A stretch of DNA of 64,000 bases from Archangium gephyra (GTDB taxonomy: Bacteria > Myxococcota > Myxococcia > Myxococcales > Myxococcaceae), in the NCBI GenBank assembly GCA_003243425.1, contig QFQP01000029.1:31074-95073 (forward strand). The letters run 5' to 3'. Every line of letters starts with the position of its first letter. Within the stretch, counting starts at the first letter, position 1. The notes under the pieces were generated by a model. It saw nothing but the letters and a program-made list of their open reading frames with translations. It made no database searches and was not told the origin of the DNA. The translations under genes were made by a program, and so were the position numbers. Shown here piece after piece: positions 19,501-26,779 of the stretch.

Positions 19501-19819
19501 CATCGAGGCCATCGGTGATGAATCGATGTGGCCGGTGTTCACCGGTTACGAGGTTCCGTCCCTCGAGATCAGCGACGCCGTCGGCGTCATCGGCAGCTCG
19601 TTCGGCTTCGGCGCGACGTACGGAAAGTACAAACCGGTGCAACGCCAGCTGGTGACCCCGTACGGCTTCACGAACCCCATCTGGGTCGACACCACGTTGA
19701 AGCAGCCGCTGCGCATCGACAAGAAGGTGCTCGGCGTTTCAAACGTCGAACCGTTCGTGCCGCGCGTGATGCCCGACGTGCGGAAGCTCTTCCATGCGTT
19801 CCACAGCGACCCGGAATAG
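16583..19819 (+). CDS. CehA/McbA-family metallohydrolase (PHP domain), very large exported protein
   Basis: 1078 aa from the ATG at 16583. N-terminus MKKVLVLALLALTTCSKS is a signal, possibly a lipoprotein one (Cys16), though Thr before Cys is unusual. Residues about 20-350: beta-sandwich module. About 365-455: carboxypeptidase-regulatory-like domain (GTVSGRVREARTLTALEGVSV). About 570 onward: PHP-type hydrolase with ADFHVHSAKSVDSD (zinc HxH), STDHNY, NHPRD and later SDSHG. CehA/McbA enzymes hydrolyse carbamate or ester bonds, but most relatives have unknown substrates. It lies in a run with the phosphatase and porin, so a phosphoester substrate is possible but unproven. Confidence 0.88.
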   Translation: MKKVLVLALLALTTCSKSTPPARAFQISSRTELIGGKRALADVEAAPVNATDLIGGKRASGAEGDFKLTNGLIHAIVQNVGTSRGFGSFGGSLIDIDLVRGGASSSTSGVAGNDYFTEMFPAFFLTALEPAKVEVVADGSDGGPATVRVSGRSGSFISLVNPFTSLVDPADPMDFSVDYTVEPGKPYLKIVVTVTNNNPTPASWTLDVPFGFVTLLGEGQRLFVPGQAGFDMRFHLEDVYKRPASLNALPGEVTSMWATEGDGVSYAFVAGLNPSGGYLDNKPMYYPTAKKDSLLIPIASSSFLGSYFAKAPQNLPTGGSYSYTAYLFVGSGDVASVQKVVYDTRDVQVRSNGREFVLREPTPYGTVSGRVREARTLTALEGVSVVLKDANGNYVTQATSQKNGVWTAPVPPGTYTGFAVDRTRSVATSSEFEVTEGGTTSVDFTMERAGDLRVVVKNERGELLPAKITVEGTYDNTDSNLQPRQFFYDLKVGERMRPSDLLVDDQNDPSTRRYIERLFYATDGVGGKAVRPGRYTVYASRGPEYDLQKQEVEVRAGQTVNLGFTLTQIVPTPGWISADFHVHSAKSVDSDMQLDARVASYAVEGVDLVVSTDHNYVADYAPTISALKLDDWLASSVGLELTSLEMGHFNAFPLLLQPGPVQHGSFRWFFRPPGELFAQLRALGKDPQRTVVQVNHPRDTILGYFNAFNISGYTGEPLPPYSAISLDQKDLPDGGSSPYNMKNFSTEFDAMEVFNGKRFDIMLPYRIPAVPPPGADPGLPACGTTPSATPCLPAVGEILNEVATLPDGGFELTPFQPGAQDDWFIMLARGHRITATGNSDSHGEKAEAGLPRTYVQAGDTSDGPMNKLDEAAVYRALSAGRAVATNGPIIEATVNGQGIGSTVVASDGVIDVHIVVKAASWFDVKRVVVRHGVKGRIKTAEVLETIPVPDTREVVRVDVTRQYSNIPDGSFIVIEAIGDESMWPVFTGYEVPSLEISDAVGVIGSSFGFGATYGKYKPVQRQLVTPYGFTNPIWVDTTLKQPLRIDKKVLGVSNVEPFVPRVMPDVRKLFHAFHSDPE

Positions 19820-20342
19820 CGCGCTGCTGGTGGCCCTCGTCGCCACCGCGGCGTTCGCGCACCCCACGGGCTTCCACAAGAAGCTCACCGTCACCGTCAC
19901 GAAGACGAAGCTGTCGGCCCTGGTGGTGATGGACGTGGATTCCGGCGAGCGGTGCCTGCTGCTGCGCGAGGCCGTCGATTCCAACCGCGACGGCGTGCTC
20001 TCGGGCGAAGAGGTCGCGAAGTTGAAAGAGCGGCTGGTGAAGATGGTGACGAGCCCGCTCAGGCTGGGCATTTCGGGCGCGCCGCTGTCCGTCGGGCCCA
20101 AAGAGTCGAAGCTCTCGCTTCGTGATGATCGCCGCGCCAATGATTCACCGTTGTCGGTGGCGGTGATGTTCGAGCTTCCACTCTCACCCACGCCCGGCGA
20201 AGGAACGCAGCTCGAAGTGACCGACACCTCGCCCGATCAATCGTCGATCGTCCTTCAGGTCTTCCAGTCGGGCGAGGCGCTGGAGAAGGAAGTTGCCAGT
20301 GGCGTCATGACGCGCGTGCGGCTCGGGGCTTTGACGCCGTGA
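19794..20342 (+). CDS. exported EF-hand-containing protein
   Basis: 182 aa. It starts 26 nt inside the metallohydrolase gene. Signal peptide MRSTATRNSALLVALVATAAFA, then His-Pro-Thr at the mature N-terminus. Residues about 62-73 are a complete EF-hand loop, DSNRDGVLSGEE, with Asp/Asn ligands at 1, 3 and 5 and Glu at 12, predicting calcium binding. The rest is beta-rich and unrecognised. Overlap with the gene before it suggests it belongs to the same extracytoplasmic system. Confidence 0.78.
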   Translation: MRSTATRNSALLVALVATAAFAHPTGFHKKLTVTVTKTKLSALVVMDVDSGERCLLLREAVDSNRDGVLSGEEVAKLKERLVKMVTSPLRLGISGAPLSVGPKESKLSLRDDRRANDSPLSVAVMFELPLSPTPGEGTQLEVTDTSPDQSSIVLQVFQSGEALEKEVASGVMTRVRLGALTP

Positions 20343-20381
20343 AAATGGCCGAGCGGCGGCCGGGCGCTACGAATCAGTGAC

Positions 20382-20942
20382 ATGCCTTCAGCGCTGGACC
20401 CGAAGTCGCAGAGTCAGCTCGAGACGGAAATCGCGATCTGGAAGTCGCACGCGGTGAACGCTGGAGGTCGCGACGAGCTGGCGACGCTCAAGGCGGTCCC
20501 GCTCTTCCGCGACCTGCGAGACGCCGACCTCAAGCGCGTCGCCAAGCTGCTGCACGAGCGCCACTACGCTGCCAACGAAGTGGTCTTTCGCGAGGGGCAG
20601 ACCGGCGCCGGCATGTACATCATCAAAGAGGGCGCGGCCGACATCGTGCTCCGCCTGGCCGACGGCAGCGAACAGTGCGTGGTGAGCCTCGTGAGCGGTC
20701 AGTTCTTCGGCGAGCTGGCGCTGTTGGAGTCGACGCCGCGCACGGCCACCTGCGTGGTGCGCAAGCCGTCGGTGTTGCTGGGCCTCTTTCAGCCCGATCT
20801 CGAACAGCTGCTCGATCGCAACGCGCAGCTGGGCTCGCGCGTGATCTGGAACCTCGCGCGCATGACCGGCCTGCGATTGCGTGAACTCTCGGACCTCATG
20901 CGTTCGCGCGCCGAACAGCAGCCCAAAGCGGAGCCGAAGTGA
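20382..20942 (+). CDS. cyclic-nucleotide-binding domain protein
   Basis: 186 aa. Residues about 40-160 form a cNMP-binding (CAP-type) beta-roll: FRDLRDADLKRVAKLLHERHY, GAGMYIIKEGAADIVL, then FFGELALLESTPRTATCVV, the phosphate-binding cassette with Glu and Arg in place. There is no HTH behind it, only a helical tail, so it is not a Crp regulator; similar stand-alone proteins are common in Myxococcota. TACGAA ends 8 nt before the ATG and no Shine-Dalgarno is seen. Its 3' end adjoins the permease gene. Confidence 0.88.
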   Translation: MPSALDPKSQSQLETEIAIWKSHAVNAGGRDELATLKAVPLFRDLRDADLKRVAKLLHERHYAANEVVFREGQTGAGMYIIKEGAADIVLRLADGSEQCVVSLVSGQFFGELALLESTPRTATCVVRKPSVLLGLFQPDLEQLLDRNAQLGSRVIWNLARMTGLRLRELSDLMRSRAEQQPKAEPK

Positions 20943-20970
20943 CGACGCCCCCGTTTTCCCCGCCGGCACG

Positions 20971-22044
20971 TTGATTCCTCCACGCGTCGAATTGCCGCTG
21001 GCCGAGAAGGTGGTGCGCGCGGTGGTGGTGATCGCCGTCGGCGCCATCGCGCTCGGGGTCGCGTACTTTCTGCGGCTTCTGGTGCTGCCGCTGGTGCTCG
21101 GCTTCCTGCTCACCTACGTGATCGGCCCGCTGGCCGACCGCCTCGAGAATCGCGGCATGACGCGCAGCCGCGCCGTGATGATCTGCTTCGGCGGTCTGGT
21201 GGCGATCGTCGGCGTGATGCTGGTGGCGCTGCTCCCCGGCCTCGAAGCGTGGCTGCAGGAAGAAGGCCCGCGAGACGGCGAGCAGAGCAACTTCGAGCTT
21301 CAGCTCGAGGCGCGCATTTCACAGTGGCAGGCCTCGCTCGGCCGCAGCTACCCCAAGGTCGACTGGGCTTCGTGGTTCGGCAAGTTGCACGAAGTACTCG
21401 AGCACCAGCGCAAGGCGCTCGTGGAGGGGCTGCCGCAGATGGCGCTCGAGCTGGCGAGCCGTGCGGGTTCCCTGGTGCTCGGCCTCGTCATCGCCTTCTT
21501 CGTGCTGCTCGACGGCGCGGTGATGAAGAAGACCCTCGTGGCGTTGATGCCCAACCGGCACTTCGAGAACTCGCTGCTGATGCTGCACCGCATCGACAGG
21601 CAAATCAGCTCGTACCTCATCGGCACCGCGCTCGAGAACCTGCTGGTGACGATCATCGTCGCCATCCCCCTGGTGGCGCTGGGCATGCCCAACGCGCTGC
21701 TGTTCGCCGTCATCTTCGGCGTGTGCAACGTCATTCCCTTCGCGGGGCCGTTCATCGGCGCTGCGGCCGGGTTGCTGTTCTCGCTGCTCGACCCCAACGC
21801 GCCGTCACTCGGCGCGCTCGCGGCGGTGTACGTCGTCGTTCACTTCATCGACGCCGGCATGATCAGCCCGTGGGTGATGGGCAAGAGCCTCGACATGCAC
21901 CCGCTGACCGTCATCGTGGGCCTGGCGATCGGCGGAACCGTCGGCGGCATTCTCGGCATGCTCGCCATCATTCCCATCATCGCGGTCGCCAAGGCCATCG
22001 TGACCACCCTGGTCGAGGGCTTCCGCAACGCGTCGACGGCGTGA
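20971..22044 (+). CDS. AI-2E family transporter (PerM-like)
   Basis: About 357 aa. Start uncertain: the TTG at 20971 avoids overlap with the cNMP gene, but the frame is open from a GTG at 20881 and a GTG at 21009 is also possible. It has an N-terminal helix pair (VVVIAVGAIALGVAYFLRLLVLPLVLGFLLTYV), a soluble segment (about 110-160), then helices including LGMPNALLFAVIFGVCNVIPFAGPFIGA. The IPFAGPF-type motif and the C-terminal SPWVMGKSLDMHPLTVIVGLAIGG block are diagnostic of this permease family. Members export diverse solutes or act in Na+/H+ exchange; substrate unknown here. Confidence 0.88.
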   Translation: MIPPRVELPLAEKVVRAVVVIAVGAIALGVAYFLRLLVLPLVLGFLLTYVIGPLADRLENRGMTRSRAVMICFGGLVAIVGVMLVALLPGLEAWLQEEGPRDGEQSNFELQLEARISQWQASLGRSYPKVDWASWFGKLHEVLEHQRKALVEGLPQMALELASRAGSLVLGLVIAFFVLLDGAVMKKTLVALMPNRHFENSLLMLHRIDRQISSYLIGTALENLLVTIIVAIPLVALGMPNALLFAVIFGVCNVIPFAGPFIGAAAGLLFSLLDPNAPSLGALAAVYVVVHFIDAGMISPWVMGKSLDMHPLTVIVGLAIGGTVGGILGMLAIIPIIAVAKAIVTTLVEGFRNASTA

Positions 22045-22067
22045 CTGCAAAGGCGTAAGTGCCGCGC

Positions 22068-22556
22068 ATGGCAGAGACGACGCTCGACCTGCGCGAACTC
22101 CCGAAGGGCGAAGCCTGGCGGCAGCTGGAGCAGCACATCGCCGGCGTGCTCGATGGCCTCGACGACGACATCGCGGCGATGGCCACCATCAGCTGTCTGG
22201 TGCACCACGCCTTCGGTCACCTGTGGACCGGCTTCTACCGGGTCGTCGAGCCCGGAAAGCTGCTCCGCGTCGGGCCGTACCAGGGCACGCTCGGTTGCCT
22301 CGAGATCCGCTTCGGTCGTGGCGTGTGTGGCACCGCCGCGGCCACCGGCCAGACTCAGGTCGTTCCTGACGTGCACGCGTTCCCCGGCCACATCACGTGC
22401 GACGGCCGCTCGGCTTCCGAGATCGTGGTGCCGGTGTACGACCGTCAGGGTGCACTTCTTGCGGTCTTCGACGTCGACAGTGACCGCAAGGCGGCGTTCG
22501 ACGACCTCGATCGCGTGCACCTCGAGCGGGTCCTCGGTTGGTTCCGGGACACCTGA
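22068..22556 (+). CDS. msrC: free methionine-(R)-sulfoxide reductase (GAF domain)
   Basis: 162 aa from the ATG at 22068 (GTG at 22059 is an alternative). A single GAF domain with the fRMsr pattern: LGCLEIRFGRGVCGTAAA and VPDVHAFPGHITCDGRSASEIVVPV. All three Cys positions known from YebR/fRMsr are present (LGC, GVC, ITC). The enzyme reduces free Met-R-sulfoxide, using a Cys sulfenic acid and disulfide cycle fed by thioredoxin. Cytoplasmic. A hairpin with a T run lies between this gene and the S1 gene. Confidence 0.92.
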   Translation: MAETTLDLRELPKGEAWRQLEQHIAGVLDGLDDDIAAMATISCLVHHAFGHLWTGFYRVVEPGKLLRVGPYQGTLGCLEIRFGRGVCGTAAATGQTQVVPDVHAFPGHITCDGRSASEIVVPVYDRQGALLAVFDVDSDRKAAFDDLDRVHLERVLGWFRDT

Positions 22557-22601
22557 GGTAGTGGCCTCCAGAACGCTGATCCGCTAGGACGCGCCCACTT
22601 C

Positions 22602-22622
22602 GGCGGGAAGCCGCCTGTTTTT
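22602..22622 (+). terminator. rho-independent terminator-like hairpin before the S1-domain gene
   Basis: Stem GGCGG / CCGCC with GAAG loop, then TGTTTTT. It follows msrC by 46 bp and ends 12 bp before the S1-protein ATG, inside its likely leader. It can end the msrC transcript or act as an attenuator for the S1 gene. Confidence 0.55.
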
Positions 22623-22634
22623 CATTGAGGAATC

Positions 22635-24335
22635 ATGACTGAGCAGAAGAAGCCCAAGGGTCCGATGGTTGTCGTGAAGCGCGCCGGCGGCGCGGTCGAG
22701 ACGAAGCCTGCCAATGGCGTCGAGACTGTGAAGCCGGAAAAGACCGAGAAGGTCGAAGCCGTCGCCCCTGTCGTTCGCCCCGTGCCGGTCGGCCCGTCGG
22801 TCGCCGACGAAGTTCACGAGAGCGAGTCCTTCGAGTCGATGTTCGAGAAGCACGCCCGGGAAGGCGGCGTGCCGACCCGCAAGCAGCTGCCGCGCGTGGG
22901 CGAGAAGGTCACCGCGAAGATCTTCCAGCTCGGCGCCGAGACCGTGTTCGCCACCATCGGCAAGCACGAGGCGATGATCGACCTCGACGAGCTGAAGGAC
23001 GCGGAAGGCATCCTCCGCTACGGCGTGGGTGACGAGATCGAAGCGTTCGTCATGGAGACGGGCGCCAAGGGCATTCAGTTGTCGCGCAAGCTGAGCAAGG
23101 GCGCGGCGTCGCTCTCGATGCTCGTCGACGCGCGCGCCAGCGGCCTGCCCGTCGAAGGCCTCGTCATCTCCGTCAACAAGGGCGGCCTCGAAGTGGCCGT
23201 CGGCGACGTGCGCGCGTTCTGCCCTGCCAGCCAGGTCGACGTTCGCCCGGTGAAGATGGAAGACCTCGTCGGTCAGCGCCTCACCTTCCGCGTCACCGAG
23301 GTGAAGGAGAAGAACGTCGTTCTCTCCCGCCGCGCGATCATCGACGAAGAGAACAAGGGCAAGGCCGCCGAGCTCAAGAAGACGCTCGCCGTCGGCAAGG
23401 TGCTCAAGGGCCGCGTGGTCAACGTGCAGGCGTTCGGCGCGTTCGTCGACCTCGGTGGTCTCGAAGGCCTGATTCCCGTCAGCGAGCTGAGCCACACGCG
23501 CATCGGTCACCCCAGCGAAGTGGTCGACGTCGGCAACGAAGTCGAAGTCGAAGTCATTCGCATGGAAGACGGCGAGCCGAACTCGCCCGACAAGAGCAAG
23601 CGCAAGGACCGCCTCACGCTCTCGATGCGCTCGCGCCTCGAGGACCCCTTCAAGGCGCTGCTGTCGAGCACCGTGAAAGAGGGCGCCGTGCTCAAGGGCA
23701 AGGTCGTTCGTCTGCAGCCGTTCGGCGCGTTCGTCGAGCTGGTTCCGGGCGTCGACGGCCTCATTCACGTCTCGGCGATGTCCGAGCGTCGCATCGCGCA
23801 CCCGCGCGACGTGCTGACCGTCGGTCAGGAGATCGAGGTCAAGGTCGAGAAGATCGACGAGGCCGAGAAGCGCATCGGTCTGCGCCTCGTGAAGGACGGC
23901 GTGGCCATCGGTGACGGCGTCGCGACGTCGTCGGCCGCGGAAGCGTCGGAAGGCCCCGCGGGCGCGACGGAGGTGAAGGTGGTTCGCGCTCCGAAGCCGA
24001 AGCGCGGCGCCATCGTCACCGGCAAGGTCACGCGCATCGAGCAGTTCGGCATCTTCATCGAGTGGGACGGCTTCAACGGCCTGATTCCCGCCGCGGAGAC
24101 CGGCACCGAGCGCGGCACCGACCTCAAGCGCGTGTTCCCGCTCGGCAAGGAAGTGAAGGCCGAGGTCATCGAGCTCAACGGCGAGAAGCTCAAGCTCTCG
24201 ATCACCGCGGCCGAGCGCAGCGAAGAGCGCGCCGACCTCAACGCGTGGAAGGCCGAAGAGTCGAAGAAGCAGGTGTCTTCGGGCGGCTTCAATTCGCTGG
24301 CCGACAAGCTCAAGGGCCTCACGCTGAAGCGGTGA
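22635..24335 (+). CDS. multi-S1-domain RNA-binding protein (ribosomal protein S1-like)
   Basis: 566 aa with a good TGAGGA site. A charged, low-complexity N-terminus (1-75) precedes five S1 OB folds at roughly 87-155, 170-235, 255-335, 345-420 and 460-525. Typical signatures are LKGRVVNVQAFGAFVDLGGLEGLIPVSELS and LKGKVVRLQPFGAFVELVPG. Ribosomal S1 has four to six such domains, but the N-terminal tail and degenerate first repeats differ from RpsA, so this may be a paralogue that binds mRNA. A second, canonical rpsA would be expected elsewhere in the genome. Confidence 0.88.
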   Translation: MTEQKKPKGPMVVVKRAGGAVETKPANGVETVKPEKTEKVEAVAPVVRPVPVGPSVADEVHESESFESMFEKHAREGGVPTRKQLPRVGEKVTAKIFQLGAETVFATIGKHEAMIDLDELKDAEGILRYGVGDEIEAFVMETGAKGIQLSRKLSKGAASLSMLVDARASGLPVEGLVISVNKGGLEVAVGDVRAFCPASQVDVRPVKMEDLVGQRLTFRVTEVKEKNVVLSRRAIIDEENKGKAAELKKTLAVGKVLKGRVVNVQAFGAFVDLGGLEGLIPVSELSHTRIGHPSEVVDVGNEVEVEVIRMEDGEPNSPDKSKRKDRLTLSMRSRLEDPFKALLSSTVKEGAVLKGKVVRLQPFGAFVELVPGVDGLIHVSAMSERRIAHPRDVLTVGQEIEVKVEKIDEAEKRIGLRLVKDGVAIGDGVATSSAAEASEGPAGATEVKVVRAPKPKRGAIVTGKVTRIEQFGIFIEWDGFNGLIPAAETGTERGTDLKRVFPLGKEVKAEVIELNGEKLKLSITAAERSEERADLNAWKAEESKKQVSSGGFNSLADKLKGLTLKR

Positions 24336-24336
24336 C

Positions 24337-25140
24337 ATGACCCGCGCCTGGCCTGAAAAGCCCAGGCAGCACGACGAGCGCGATGCGGTGCGGGAACTCT
24401 GGTTCCGGCCCGTCGCGCTCGAAGTGTTTCTGGGGTGGCTCGACGGCCTCGAGCACCTGTTGCCGCACGGGCGTGACCGGGCCTCGCTGCAGGCAGCCGA
24501 CACGCACCTCCTCTTCACGCACGACGGTTGGGACGAAGGGCTGATGCACGCAGTGGCTGAACGCGCGCTGGCCGATGGCGTCGAGAGTCTCGTCATCGAC
24601 GGCGCGTCGTTCTCGGGAGAAACGCCGTTCTTCGCGTTCACCGAGCGTTGCCCGGGCCGGGTGACGCGCACGCTTCAGTTCGACCCGCTGCGCGGACTCG
24701 CCGATGACACGCAGGCGATCGACGCGGTGCTTGCGAAGTACGCGGGGCAGGCGCAGTCGCTTGCGACGATGATTCGTTGGGGCACCGACTCCCGGAGGCA
24801 CCCCTTGCAGGGCCACATCACCTGGGACGCGAACTCCAAGCCGCGATGGTCGCCGCTCGAGCCACGGCGTTCTCAGGCCCCCTCGATTTCTTTCAGCGCG
24901 GCGGTGACTTTGCTGTGTCTGGCCCCGGTGCCGCTCGCGGTGCCGTTCTTCTTCGCGTCGTTTGCTGACGGGTTTGAGCTCTGGCCCGCGGTGTTCTCGC
25001 TTGGGCTCGTGGTGTGGCTCGCGTTGCTCCCGCTCCGGTGGCCGTCTGGCAGCGCGATTTCCTGGCGCGCACGCTTGCTGTGGTTCGGTCTGCTGCCGTT
25101 GCTGTGGTCGTGGGTGCTGATGACGGTGAGGTCGCGATGA
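24337..25140 (+). CDS. hypothetical membrane protein
   Basis: 267 aa; the ATG follows the S1 stop by one base. Residues 1-180 form a soluble domain rich in Trp/His, not recognised (LWFRPVALEVFLGWLDGLEHLLPHG; DTHLLFTHDGWDEGLM). About 182-262 hold three hydrophobic helices (ISFSAAVTLLCLAPVPLAVPFFF; WPAVFSLGLVVWLALLPL; LLWFGLLPLLWSWVLM), so the soluble part faces the cytoplasm or periplasm from a C-terminal anchor. It overlaps the next small gene by ATGA. Confidence 0.65.
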   Translation: MTRAWPEKPRQHDERDAVRELWFRPVALEVFLGWLDGLEHLLPHGRDRASLQAADTHLLFTHDGWDEGLMHAVAERALADGVESLVIDGASFSGETPFFAFTERCPGRVTRTLQFDPLRGLADDTQAIDAVLAKYAGQAQSLATMIRWGTDSRRHPLQGHITWDANSKPRWSPLEPRRSQAPSISFSAAVTLLCLAPVPLAVPFFFASFADGFELWPAVFSLGLVVWLALLPLRWPSGSAISWRARLLWFGLLPLLWSWVLMTVRSR

Positions 25141-25466
25141 AACACGTCGTCTGGTTGCTGGTGCTCTCGTCGCTCTCGTTCGCCGACATTCCGTCGGATG
25201 ACGACGGAGTGATTCCTGACCTCTCGTGCGTCGGTCAGGCCGTCGGCGCCAGCTGCGGCAACGGCGGCCGCTGCGAGAAGGTGCGCGTGCGCCGCCCTGA
25301 TTTCTCGACGGGTCCCGTGCCTTCGTGGGTGATGGTCGACGTGATGGTGTGCCGCGGGTCGAAGTCGAACGGCACGTTGCTGACGGGGCTCGGGCTCGCG
25401 GTGTCGTTCAGTCTGCTCGCGCTTCGTAGTCGCGGAAGATCGTCACCACGCCAAAGCGCTTCTTGA
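25137..25466 (+). CDS. small exported protein with C-terminal membrane helix
   Basis: 109 aa; the ATG at 25137 sits in the upstream stop (ATGA). Signal peptide MKHVVWLLVLSSLSFA. The mature part has Cys at CVGQAVGASCGNGGRCEKV, likely disulfides, then a C-terminal helix (LLTGLGLAVSFSLLAL) followed by Arg-rich RSRGR. This tail resembles a sorting anchor, though it lacks the Gly-Cys block of MYXO-CTERM. Its last 59 nt overlap the convergent gene on the other strand. Confidence 0.6.
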   Translation: MKHVVWLLVLSSLSFADIPSDDDGVIPDLSCVGQAVGASCGNGGRCEKVRVRRPDFSTGPVPSWVMVDVMVCRGSKSNGTLLTGLGLAVSFSLLALRSRGRSSPRQSAS

Positions 25467-25962
25467 TGAACAGAAAACCACCGACGCCTTTGATGGTGAG
25501 CTTCGTCATCGAGCGCTCATCGAAGGTCCCCGTCAGCGTGAGCGCGTCGACGAAGGCGGGCAGCTTCGACGGCGCCATGGTGACGAAGCGCACTTCGCCC
25601 CGCACCGGGTCGACCTTCGCTTCACCGGTGATGAGCTCCGGGTCTTTCTTGCCGGCGGGCTCGATGCCGATGCGGAGGTGCTCGTCTTTCGCGTCGAGCA
25701 GGGTGAAGCGGTACTTCGTCTGCTCCGACGGAAGAAAGGGCGAGTGCACGGGCTTCGATTCGGCCTTCTCGATCTCGCTCCGCTTCTTCTCGGTGAGGTC
25801 GACGCCATTCTCTTCGTACTTGGTGAGCTTCCGTGACTCCTTGCCGTCGCGACGCGTCACGCGCATCGACGACCTGGTGGTCTTCGTCGCCTTGCCGTCG
25901 GCATCGAATTCTTCGGCGACCACGTCGACGGTGAACGCCGCGTTCCTGGTGAACGTGTCCAT
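25408..25962 (-). CDS. hypothetical exported lipid/OM-associated protein; 5' end apparently frameshifted (signal peptide at 26041)
   Basis: 184 aa if started at the ATG at 25962. The start MDTFTRNAAFTVDVVAEEFDADG lacks a signal, yet a signal-like peptide MWFTLVILAAAPDATLMQ begins at the ATG at 26041 one frame away. Removing one G from the GGG at 25983-25985 joins them into MWFTLVILAAAPDATLMQRLGQHAERMDTF. The fold looks like a beta-rich LolA/LolB-type half barrel (TGEAKVDPVRGEVRFVTMAP). Function unknown. It lies just downstream of the DUF1295 and acyltransferase genes, on the same strand. Confidence 0.65.
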   Translation of the reverse strand: MDTFTRNAAFTVDVVAEEFDADGKATKTTRSSMRVTRRDGKESRKLTKYEENGVDLTEKKRSEIEKAESKPVHSPFLPSEQTKYRFTLLDAKDEHLRIGIEPAGKKDPELITGEAKVDPVRGEVRFVTMAPSKLPAFVDALTLTGTFDERSMTKLTIKGVGGFLFIKKRFGVVTIFRDYEARAD

Positions 25963-26050
25963 GCGCTCGGCGTGCTGACCGAGGGCGCTGCATCAGCGTC
26001 GCGTCGGGAGCGGCCGCCAGAATCACGAGCGTGAACCACATGCGCCGTGT

Positions 26051-26779
26051 CTAACGCCTGGGAGGACGGGGAAAGAAGCCCGAGGTGACGCGCGCGTACT
26101 CCGCGTAACCGGGCCGCTGCATCATGTCCTGCTCGAGCAGGTCCTTCCCCGACACGCGAATGAGCAACACGCTCATCACCAGCGGTCCCAACACGGTCCA
26201 CCACGCGCCGGTCGCCAGCCCGAAGACGCCGAAGCCCCACCAGGTCACGAAGTCGCCGAAGTAGTTCGGGTGACGCGTCCAGCTCCAGAGGCCGGAGGTC
26301 ATGATCTTCCCCTTGTTGTCGGGGTCGGCCTTGAAGCGCGCGAGCTGCCAGTCGCCGAGGCTCTCGAACGCGACGCCGATGAACACGAGCCCTGCGCCCG
26401 CGTAGCCCCACGGCGCCATGGGCCTCGTGACCGCCGCCTGCACCGGCAACGAGACGATCATCACCAGTACGCCCTGCAACCCGAACACGATGAACGCGCT
26501 CTTCCACCACCACGACGGGCCGTGCTTCTTGCGCATCGCGGCGTAGCGTTTGTCTTCGCCGCGGCCGCGGTTGCGCCAGAACAGGTAGAGCCCGAGCCGC
26601 AGCCCCCACACCGTGACCAGCGATGCCACCACGTAGGCGTGCGGCGCATCGACCAGCGACAACCAGGCCACGAGCACGAACGCCGGGCCCCACGCGATGT
26701 CGATGATGCTCGAGTCCTTCAGTTGCAGTGACACACCCCACAACACGAAGAGCACCGCGCCGAGCGTGAGCGCGCTCAT
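26051..26779 (-). CDS. DUF1295 / isoprenylcysteine-methyltransferase-like membrane protein
   Basis: 242 aa from the ATG at 26779. Six or seven hydrophobic helices; signatures SIIDIAWGPAFV, WGLRLGLYLFWRNRGRGEDKRY and the C-terminal GLWSWTRHPNYFGDFVTWWGFGVF. RHPNYFGD is the conserved cofactor/substrate motif of the DUF1295 and steroid 5-alpha-reductase C-terminal group. Members reduce or methylate lipid-like substrates; precise reaction unknown. Its ATG overlaps the acyltransferase stop by 4 nt. Confidence 0.88.
   Translation of the reverse strand: MSALTLGAVLFVLWGVSLQLKDSSIIDIAWGPAFVLVAWLSLVDAPHAYVVASLVTVWGLRLGLYLFWRNRGRGEDKRYAAMRKKHGPSWWWKSAFIVFGLQGVLVMIVSLPVQAAVTRPMAPWGYAGAGLVFIGVAFESLGDWQLARFKADPDNKGKIMTSGLWSWTRHPNYFGDFVTWWGFGVFGLATGAWWTVLGPLVMSVLLIRVSGKDLLEQDMMQRPGYAEYARVTSGFFPRPPRR

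Noticed and set aside
17030..19642. 870-aa minus-strand frame inside the CehA-like gene
   Set aside because: Antisense artefact of high third-position GC; repetitive His/Arg/Val content and no motif.
24346..24367. Inverted repeat GCCTGG / CCAGGC after the S1 stop
   Set aside because: It lies inside the first codons of the next gene and has no T tract, so it is not called a terminator.
22584..24671. 695-aa minus-strand frame opposite the S1 gene
   Set aside because: Shadow frame; five S1 domains read on the plus strand.
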